From Haliotis asinina (lineage: Eukaryota > Mollusca > Gastropoda > Lepetellida > Haliotidae): 64,000 nt of DNA. The position numbers and the translations under genes were made by a program. The DNA lies in contig NC_090288.1 of assembly GCF_037392515.1 (NCBI RefSeq), positions 16,028,969 to 16,092,968 on the forward strand, read 5' to 3'. This document shows positions 48,562 to 59,000 of this stretch, one piece after another (within the stretch, counting starts at the first letter, position 1; every line of letters begins with the position of its first letter). The notes under the pieces are model-generated. The model saw nothing but the letters and a program-made list of their open reading frames with translations. It was not told the origin of the DNA and did no database searches.

Positions 48562-49263
48562 AACCATATGTGAGGCGAACACGAACACATATATAACGAG
48601 TTCCAACACTTGAACTTGAATTCAGGAATTCATATTTGAAGTAAATGTCTTTGATCATATATAATCCAAACTATGGTATTCATCAAGCTTCATTACTTGT
48701 AACATATCTTGTGTATTCTTACCTTGTCTTGTTGTAAATATGTGGTTAGTGAGTGAGTATGATTTTACACCGTTCATTGTACGATAGTTGGAATAGTGAA
48801 ACAAATGCACGTGCGATACGCGATGAGCGTTAACTTAGGCCAACCCTTCTTGCTCTCGGTGTTTCATCTAATGTGCGTACCCCCTTCTAATACAAGCCAG
48901 CAATTGCGATTTGAAACCAAGGTCGTTTGTTACACAACTTTTAGCCTAAATTGAATAAAATTCTGAGATTTAAACGTGCTGTTGGCAAGGCAAAATTATG
49001 AGGGTTCACTTTTTTCTATTTGCCCTTTTGTTTAAAGTAAAATTCATCGGTACGTTTTTATAGCAAAAAGACTATATTAAGTCTCGCTGAAGAAGGCGGC
49101 CAAATGTCATCGACAGGAGTGAGCCACTGTGACGCGTGCGCTGAGGTCATTTAAAGGTGTTTTATTTTATCAAGAAATCTTTCATAGATAAAACAGACGG
49201 ATTTTACTTACAGTGTAACAATTTAAACTCTGCGACACCATGTCCGGTAACTGAGCGAACCAC
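48562..49263. other. Intergenic sequence
   Basis: A short SINE-tail-like GTGAGTGAGTATGATTTTAC lies near 48,750. No exon recognised. Confidence 0.4.
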
Positions 49264-49360
49264 GGCAAACTAAAGCGCAAATGGGGTTGCGCAACAAAGA
49301 GAAATATGACCAGGTCATTTTCACCTCTGTTGCGCAACGCTGTTTGCGTTACAGTTTGCC
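49264..49360. repeat. Imperfect palindrome, arms about 37 bp
   Basis: GGCAAACTAAAGCGCAAATG followed by GGGTTGCGCAACAAAGAG is mirrored after a short loop by CTCTGTTGCGCAACGCTGTT then TGCGTTACAGTTTGCC. No gene assigned; it overlaps a spurious minus-strand open frame. Confidence 0.8.
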
Positions 49361-49419
49361 TACGAGTGAACAAATGCCGTTTTGTTTCGATTGAGAGTGA
49401 ATAGTTCATCAATGTTTGC

Positions 49420-49575
49420 CAGATTTTATTTCGCAATAGTCTGCTGCAATTAGGGACAAATGAACTGTTTACCGGAAATTTAGCTTCCATTATCCCTTGA
49501 TCGGGGTTTGAATCCCTTTCACACAAACGATAGTCCTTGGATTGTCAACACCATCCGCTCTACAAGGACTTCTTT
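49420..49575 (-). repeat. Possible tRNA-derived SINE, family D
   Basis: On the minus strand TAGAGCGGATGG (box-A-like) and GGGATTCAAACCCC (box-B-like) stand at roughly tRNA spacing, followed by unrelated body sequence. Only one copy is in the window. Confidence 0.45.
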
Positions 49576-49841
49576 CAAGTTGTAAATGGGAACGGTCTAT
49601 TTGTTAGCAAGATTGCGCGATACAACTGAAATACTGTTCAAAAAGGCTTTACAAATAACTGCATGCTCGATCGAACAGTACCCATTGATATCGGAAATAA
49701 ACAAGATCACACTATACCCTTTATCATCTCACATTGGCTTCATGGAGGACCCCTCTATGTATCATTGATACACATCTTTGTATCAGTGAGATAATTCCTC
49801 ATATTTTAACTTATAATGCAAAGCCAAATCAACACAATGTC

Positions 49842-49985
49842 ATGGCTAATGTGTTCGCATGTTACACTCAAAAGCCGGGTTCGATTACCCATATAGATTC
49901 AGTGTGTGAAAATTTCGGATGGCCCCCATCATGATATTGCTGTAATATTGCTAAAAGCGCCGGCGTAAAACCATACTCACTCATG
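49842..49985 (+). repeat. SINE family A ending 25 bp before the MAM/EGF start codon
   Basis: AAGCCGGGTTCGATTACCCA, GATATTGCTGTAATATTGCT and GCCGGCGTAAAACCATACTC identify it. It abuts the pyrimidine tract and acceptor just upstream of the ATG at 50,011. Confidence 0.88.
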
Positions 49986-50010
49986 CCATCTCACCTCTCA
50001 CCCCACAGAA

Positions 50011-50065
50011 ATGTGGACCATCCCGGTCGTGGCCCTAGTTGTCATCTTCGCTCATCCGGGGCAAG
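50011..50065 (+). CDS. MAM/EGF gene, first coding exon (signal peptide)
   Basis: ATG opens a hydrophobic leader (MWTIPVVALVVIFA) and ends in phase 1 at a GTAAGC donor. A CACCCCACAG acceptor-like sequence ends two bases before the ATG, so the 5' UTR probably lies in an upstream exon. Confidence 0.8.
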
Positions 50066-53000
50066 GTAAGCTAAAAATTAAAATATACAGCAGTCTCTGT
50101 GTGAGGCTGTCCCAGGTGAGATACAACCCTGACATGCAAAGCACATATCGGAATATATGGTAATGTTGAAAAAGAGCGTGAAAACGGGTCTTTAAATACA
50201 TTTAACTGAATATTAAAAGTTGGAGGACATAAAACATTTTTTTTTGTTTTGTCCAGTATTATGTATTATCTATAAGACGGTTTTCCTCTTATTCGTCACT
50301 TACTGAAGATAGAAGACAATACAACTGAATCTGTGGATCTACATAATTCGGACGGTCGATAAACAGATCAGAACAGAGTAGAAAGGAGAGTTTTCTCTTG
50401 GGCTAGTTGTCTGCGTGTTTTCTTACTGTCGACCGACTGTAAAGGGTTCTAATATACTGAACAACTAAAGAAACGCTAGTTTCGAAAAGATGAAATCCTA
50501 CAAAAGTAAGTGTTCATGTTTATGTCTTCTTTTCAAAAACTGGAGAAAAAAAACTGAGTTGCGTTTCTTTAGCTGTTCAGTATACAACGCCATAAATCCA
50601 CGAGGCTTGAAGCATTTGTTTGCCAACATCTTTGTGCCAAACATCTACAATGCATTTTAATAACAGAAGTTATCAATTCAACATGCTCCCACAAAATAGC
50701 CTTTGGAATAATACAGAACCAAAGTTTACTCAAACTGAGAAAATAACCTACTGTACAAGTTCAGCCTGAATGGCTACTCGATTGTATTACCATAGTTATT
50801 GTGTCATGATATGCCCTTGCAGTTTAACTATCGCAGTTTGAGAAAATCGGGTAGTCTCGTGCCATGGTGTCATTAATATTGCAATATGGATAACCTGGGT
50901 GACCAACACTTTTTAAAAGTATATTTAGTCCAACGTATCACGAGGACCACCACGGGCTTCCAAAGTCTTATACGTTTAACTGCAGTGTAAGTAAAATTTA
51001 TATCTGTGATGTTGTGTCTAGCTGGACAGTCCAGCCTGGACTGCACGTTTGAGAACGAGACCCTGTGTGGGTACACGGTGGAGATAGACCACACCCCTGG
51101 ACTGTTTGACGTCATGCAGTGGAGGTGGGGAGAAGCTGTGGAGAAACAGAAGTACTACGACATTAAACTGCTGGCATTTGGACCTGATGGAGACCACACC
51201 ACCGGAGCTGCTGATGGTGAGGGGTGGGGGTGTGAATGAGTGATTGGGTGAGTGATTGGGTGAGTTGGTTCGCGGGTGATTGATTGATTGATCGATTGGA
51301 CGGTTGAGTGGCTGATTGATTGATTGAGTGGCTGACTGGATGAGCGTGCGAGTGAGTGAGTACGTTAATGAATTCTAGAGTGTATACGGGACTGAATAGG
51401 TGAATGAGTGGGTGGGTGCATGAGTGAGTGCAGAAGCCGTGTGTATGTGAGCGAGTGAGCTTGGTCACAGCTGATGTTTGTCCACACATGTGCGTGTGAG
51501 TACGTCTTTACGCCGCATCTGCACTATCCCAGCATATATATTTGTTTACATAGTTCTAAATACATATTTGTTTAATTAGATGCAATGAATTACAGTTGAA
51601 TCTTTTCACACAGTTTACTACCTAAGCATCCTAAAGGTTAGTGAGAAGAGATAGTGTTTAAATGCAATTGAAACATTGAAAGAAATACCTCCTAGCGTGG
51701 ACTGGGTGTGAAACTGGGCAAACGTACGCCTAACACATTTGAACCACAAAAAGGTTCTAATACTCAACATTTGAAAATACATACATTGGTTCACTGGCGC
51801 AGTAACCTATGGTACTTCAGTGCTTTAAAACTACGCCACGATTACCGAAAGAAATACCTCCTACCGTGGACTGGGTGTGAAACTGGGCAAACGTACGCCT
51901 AACACATTTGAACCACAAAAAGGTTCTAATACTCAACATTTGAAAATACACACATTGGTTCACTGGCGCACTAACCTATGGTACTTCAGTGCTTTAAAAC
52001 TACGCCACGATTACCGAGTACGTGAACAAAGACTAGATATAAATGTTCAAAGAAAAGTTCTGCCTTGTAAGCATATTGGTAGAATGACAGGTGAATGACC
52101 TACGACACACACATGTATTTAAGCTGACAAACGACGTGATCAGTTTGCCTCTACAAGACGAGGACTATGTCGTGCAGGGAATGAGTGTTGTGCGTGTGTC
52201 GACATGAGAAGAAGCATTTGCTAGATAAGACAGATATTTCTGATTACTGATAGTGGGTATGATAGTCAAGACATACGTACAATGCTTGCCTTTTCCGGTT
52301 TCTTGGCGAACTAGCTCCAGCAATTTTAACAGCAATTGTATATTATATTATAGTTATCAAGCTGTTAAAAAAAGCGAAACTGTGTTGAATTTGAGGTTAT
52401 TTGTTGGAGGAAGAGTTGTAGGGTAGCCTAGTGGTTAATGCGATTGCTCCTCATGATGAAGATCCGGGTTCGATTTCCCACATGGGAACAATGTGTGAAG
52501 CCAATTTTTGGTGTCCACCACCTTGCTATTGCTGTTGCTAAAAGCGAAACCAAACTCACTCACTCACTATTTGTCGAAGAAGTTATGTACAATTTTCTAA
52601 CGTCCAACCTTTCGCAATAACCCGTTTTCAGACATATTCGGGTCGATTGGGGGTAAAAACAGTCGCTCGTCAAGCCGAAGAATCGGGGCGTTTCCCAACT
52701 TGGGTACAATGTCTGAAGCCCATCTCTAGTATCCCCTGCCATGATCTTACTGGAATATTGTTAAAACCGGAGTAAAACCCCACTAAGTCAGTACGTCTTG
52801 ACCATCACCATAGCATTTTATAAGTCATGAGTGCAGGTTAAGTGTTTGATGGGCGCGTCTAATTCTTACGGGGGTGTTAGATTATTGGATTATGCACTTG
52901 TTTATATTTTTAATTGGTGGTTCACAGGTCACTGTGCTTAGTGTGTATATTCCTCTCATTATGAAAAACAATATGTTTAATGAGTCGAAATTAAAACACA

Positions 53001-56000
53001 TCTCCTGATGTTAGAATGCATAACTCATACTGTTCCCACACTGTTTACACGACATGAAATGAAATCGTCCATGCAATAACTGTCGTCTGCTCGCCTCTGT
53101 TTTGACGATGGTCTTTCAAACATCGTAAAAATAGTCTGCTCCTGAAAATACAAACATGTTGTTCAATCCCGTACAAATGTATGGTAACTGAGCGCATTCT
53201 ACGTACAAGTAAATACATACATGATACATGAGGTATTTTACTGAGGTATGTATTTTACTGAGACGTGTGATAGATACTTGAAAGTTTTGAAAAGTAACAC
53301 GAGGGACAAAATTTCAATTTCACTGAAATAATGTGCTATCGGTTGACTCAAAAGTAAACTAGATTTGTGCAGCAAAATAACTTCAACATTTTGATATTTT
53401 ATGATCGATTTGAGGGTTGGGATGGTAATGGTTAAAGCGTCTGAAGACCCGGGTACAACCCCCAACCTGGGTCCATTGTGTGAAGCCTATTTCTGGAGTC
53501 CCCGACGTGCTGTTTCTGGAATATTGCTATAAGTGGCATAAAATCATAGTCACTCACGCTAAAGTTTGTGATTAGCTGTGATGGTTATGGTAAGCGAGGC
53601 GTAAACATAGCACACAAATGTTGAAGGAAAGTTGAGATAGATATTACTTGAACGATATAATACAAACTGAATGTTTTAGTCTAATGAATATTTTTTTTCA
53701 CAGAATGATGATCGTAAAAATGTGAATGTATACCGTGTTATGCCACATAAAAAAACCTGGCATTTTAATCTATTACAAACAACCATTCACACATGCATTA
53801 TAAGAAATGTCTTGTTTTGCAACATTATTAGCCAGAAAGATAAACCTGATATATATGCAAAACTATTTCAAATTTAACCATCCCCTTGTCAGTTTGTTAG
53901 CAGAGAGGGGAATTTCTTTATTATTTTGAAAAATAAATTGGGTCAAAATGAGACAGATCGTGTCGCCTGTGGAAGAATTGTGCTTTCCGTCAGTAGAATT
54001 ACTAGATGTCATTACCTGTTAGAAATCAGTCTTATTTTTCAAGCGAAGGTTTGACGAGGTAGGGACTGCAGAGAGAAAATAAAAATAAAAATTGCCAGTC
54101 TGTTTCATTACCCAAGAAGGAACATGCACATAACATGTAATACTAAGTATGTATTTATATGTTTTGATTATTATTATCTGTTACAATCCAGGTCACTTCA
54201 TGTACGCCGTGCGCCCCATAAACCCCCACACCAACACCACCCTACTGTCTCCTCAATCCTCGGGGCGGCTGTGTTATGTCCAGATGTTCTATCATATGGG
54301 GTCGCAGAGTCTCAATACAATGACAATGTACGTGGTCAAGTACGGCGAGAGGATCAAGCTGTGGTCAGTAGATGGCTCCCAGGGTCGGTCGTGGAACAGG
54401 GTGCTTGTAGACATTGAGAAGTACACAGAATTTGGCGATTACCAGGTAACTGCTTCCACCCGTGAAGATCCGGGTAGAATTGGTCTGACGCATCCATTGC
54501 TTGTCATAAGGGTCGACTGACGAGATCATGTGGTCAAGCTCGCTGACTCGGTTTACACATGTCATCGTATTTTTTTACCAATTGCGTATATTGATGCTCT
54601 TGCAGAGTTTGGTCCAGACGTTTTACAAACTGTCGCCATGCAGCTAAAACAAACAAACACACAAACAAACAAACAAACAAACAACAAAAAGTGACAGCTT
54701 GATAAAAGGTTAGTTCTGATCTCCGAATGATCTTGAATCTGGGACTTTGTTAAGATCGCGTCGCCAGGTTAGCGTGACGCTTTTTGAACATTAATGGGTG
54801 CTGGGATATCGCTTATCCTATATAGCTGTATGTAGAAGAATTTGCTTAACTTATTTTTCATCCTTGGAGCTGCATAACTGAAAATAATGTGAATCCTCTT
54901 TTAGCACCTCATCTGTGTTTGATATATCAATAGCGAAGGCGTTAGACGTATGAAGTATCACAGTGAAATATTGCGTGATGAAAAATCAGAAAACAATTAC
55001 TGGATCGAAAGATCGCAAAACAATATTGCCCGAAGAAAGGCTACTCTATCCGTGACAACAAAATATTTTCGACTCATTTCAGTGTTTATCACGATACATG
55101 TTTTCCTCTCAACAATCAGGTATCACATTCGTGAGCCATCTGAAACACGGTTTACAAATACCTGTAATTATGTTTTCGCGTGACAGAGTCCTCTGTTTCC
55201 TTGTCGGTGTTTGTGTTTCAGATTGCCATTGAAGTGACTGAGCCAGACGACGCCTACTGGACAGTGGGATACGCCCTGGACGACATCAAGGGGATTGAGT
55301 GTAGTTAGTATCTGGTTCCATTGTGTTATATTTACTCATATTATCAGACTGCTATAGATTATCGACTGGCCTAAAAGGAAAACCGACCACAAAGAAATAA
55401 TGAAACAACAACATGGAAAACATTATCAATTAACGAGTCGAAATCCCCACCAACAGAGCCTCTACCCCCAATTAAAAACAAGAGAAAAACCCAACCAACC
55501 AAACAAACAACAAAACAACCATAACCAAACAAAATAAAACAAAACAAAAAAGCCCACACAAACCCCAAACAAGCAAAACGCCCAAACAAAACAAACCCCA
55601 ATAGCAAAAATTAAATGAAAAGATAATCAATTAAAACAACAAAACCACCACCAAAAACTAAAAAACATTAAAAGAAACCAAAATAAAGAACAACACTCAA
55701 CCTTGCCCCAAAATACTGATGAGTAATTGAAACATAAGAGGGAATAGGATTTAGAACTATCAGCCTGTCACTCAACTTCAAATTAAATGGTATATCAAAT
55801 CTTGATATAGGTCTTGTGATAAATCTGCTGCTGATGGTGATAGTGGTCTGTTGCCCTATTTGTTATACAAGTAAAATTATAAGCCAAATATCCATCACTA
55901 GTTGCAGTTGTTGGTCTTCCAAGACTAGCACCAGCTGGACTTATAATACAAGAATTATGTTGCAGATATGCCTGTCGACTGTAACTTCGAGAAGGATCTA

Positions 56001-59000
56001 TGTAACTGGGAGGTTCAGTCCAACACCTCCTTGTTTGATCCCATGAAGTGGTCACGTGGTAAGACTAGGACCAAGACCTGGTTTGGCATGGTGGACACGA
56101 TGAGAGACGGACCAAAGAATGACCACACGACTGGCACCAAGAATGGTAGGCGTAGTCAAGCCCTTCATTTTATTGCTGGGATGCCACGTTGCAGATCTCT
56201 TTAGCGATTCTCTTTTATCTCTAACCGCAAGGACTTTTACTTATACAGTGCCGATCCAAAGTTGTTTCAACTCCAAAGCTGCTGTAAATACACAGTGTAA
56301 AGTAGAAAGTGGTCAAATGCTAACACATTTTTTATCTGAGATTACGCTTTCTGAGAAAAGTACAGATTATAGTAAGTTTGTTCCGGATTCGAACACAGAC
56401 ACCTAATCACCAGCACACAAAGTCAGCGATCTAACCCATTCAGCCACCGCGCCTTCCTAAAAATGAAATTTGGTTAAGGAAATCACATACTTTCTGTTCA
56501 GCTTTGACAAATGCAAATGGTCACGGCTCCCCTGGCTATGAGCGCACAATGCCAGTTAGAAAGTGTTCAGATGTACGTATGTTATACCTGTCATTTCAGT
56601 TTCTTAGTTTATTCAAAGCTGGTTGTTCTACATTATAACAGTTTTCTGATCACTCACTGAAGCAAATGGTCGATTGCCGAAATACATTGGTTTCATAAGT
56701 TCATATAATAATTGTCAAATATATATTTTCATGTAAACATCCGGTACCACAACATGATATATGCATGAACTGGAACTGTGTGTATGCAGTATTCACCGAC
56801 CGAGAGTATACAAAATATGCTCCATGTATGCATTAATGATTGTAATTGAGAAAATACATAGTTTCTGTGGCAACGCTGTTCAGTCTCTGGATTTTTTTGG
56901 TATTATTCGGTATCCAAATGACTTTTTCAAAGTCCTGTGTTTTGGTGTGACATTATCTGTTACGGCCTTTCTTGTTCATTGAGGTTTTCAGAAGAAACAA
57001 ATAATCTGTCTGGTTTTTTTTAATTTTCACAAAAAGTATCGATGTGCATGCATGATAGTATTTCAAAACACACCGTCAGTTGTTCTATTTTGACAACGGA
57101 CGTAGAACCGGACTTTGAAAATCTTGGCTTTCCGTTGGGATTACGGGGGAAATGAGACAGTCAGTATAATGCATGCGACTTAACCCTGAATTAAGATCGA
57201 ACAGTCAGTACAGCATGGGAAGTTATCATATTATCAACCATTGGTTTATCTGTTTCAGACTTGAATATTTTCTTTCGACATAATATGTCTTGAATGTAGC
57301 TCACTGTGATGAATGCCGTCACTCTTTCACTCCCTCTCTCACATATCCGTAAATTGCAGGATATTTTGCATATGCCCTGAAGACACTGGCTTCTAACACT
57401 GCCACTGGACTTGTCAGCCCCAAGCAGCTCGAACAAATGTGTCACGTGACGTTCTGGTATTACATGAACATCTCCTCGCTACGTTCTCTGGAGTTCCACG
57501 TCCGGAAAGACGGCATCGACACCATGGTGTGGAACGTTAGCGGTGACCGTGGCAACCAGTGGAACTATGTGGATCTAGACGTTGAGAAGGCAACAGAGAC
57601 GGGGAGTTACGAGGTAAACAGTCACTTAATTAGTAAGGTTTTACGTTGCTTTTAGCTACATACCTGCATTATCGCGGCATGGCATATAAAAATGGACTTC
57701 ATCCATTGTATCCCTGCGGGGAATCGAACCTGGGCTCTCATGACGAGTGAACGCTTTAACCACTGGACTACCCCACCGCCCCTCTGTGAGAACTATGCGT
57801 ACAGACGACAGTCACCCAGTCTGATCATGCAAATTATGATACGAATGGCATAATGGGGCATAAAAATTGTAAGCACTGCGATACTTTTCCATGTGTATAT
57901 ATTCTTCTTACTGTCCAACATTAAGATGGCATGACTAGAAATATATGAATAACAATATATTGGAATCTTGAAAGTTATACCTACACTTGAGAAAATCTGA
58001 GAACATAGCATTAGTATAAACACTTCGTAACCGTCACCCTAATCAACAATCATCATTGGTGATTTAAACATATTTCTTTTTTAATTCTATGTAAGTCTAC
58101 TGATCGATATGAACTGTACGAATTTATATTTCAGCTAACGTGAATTAAATTGGAATCCAACAACCTTATAGCATGTAAAGGCCATACATTAGCGTGCAGC
58201 TTGATCTATCCTGTTTGTAATGATGTCATATGGGCCGATTGCCTTGAATAGATAGGCCTACCTAATGGTTAATTGCTTGTTCTGTTATTTCCTAGCTTGT
58301 GTACTGGGCCAAAGAGCCCCAGGATCGTTACTGGACGGTTGGATACGCCATCGATGACGTCAAGGGATACAGATGCGGTGAGTTCGTTAAGAAACAACTT
58401 TAACTATTTTTCCTTCTCAGAAATAGTTCCCAGATTAAATTAATTCTTTTCTTCGAGTAAGGTGACTGTTCAGTCGAGTTCATTCAGACATTGAAAAATT
58501 TAGGGTAAAGCAAGATCCGTATCCACAAAGCGTTTGTAACGTTACGACGTGTCGTAACTATAGTTTAGCATGGACTTACGGATATTTACTACGAGCACTT
58601 TATGGACCCTGAGTGCCTATCCACAAAGCATTCGTAAAGTAACGACCTGTCGTAAGTCTACAGTTTACCATAGACATACGAATTTCGATACCGCCACGAA
58701 CGCTTTGTGGATCGGGACACAGGTCCGTAAATGACAAAATCAAAAATTATTATATGATGTGTATTTTAACTCATATATCCGGATATTTTTACACAACAGC
58801 ATGTGAAAATAACCCTTGTAAGAACGGAGGGAGTTGTATCAATGAGTTCAACAACTACACCTGCGTCTGTCCAACATACTATGACGGTCATAGCTGTGAA
58901 ATAAACACCAACCCATGCAGAGATTATCCGTGTCAGGTGAGTTGTCGTTCTTTGTCGTTGAGACCGCCATAAAGTATTGGAGTTTCTATCTGCACACTAA

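Noticed and set aside
49182..49526. 114-codon minus-strand open frame
   Set aside because: It spans the palindrome and a tRNA-like repeat head and has no recognisable domain.
51708..52098. Duplicated small protein starting MKLGKRTPN
   Set aside because: The 169 bp duplication is not a multiple of three, the open frames have no domain, and they lie in an intron between two MAM exons.
52418..52568. tRNA gene suggested by box A and box B matches in the family A repeats
   Set aside because: The sequences recur many times with SINE bodies and tails and do not fold into a complete cloverleaf.
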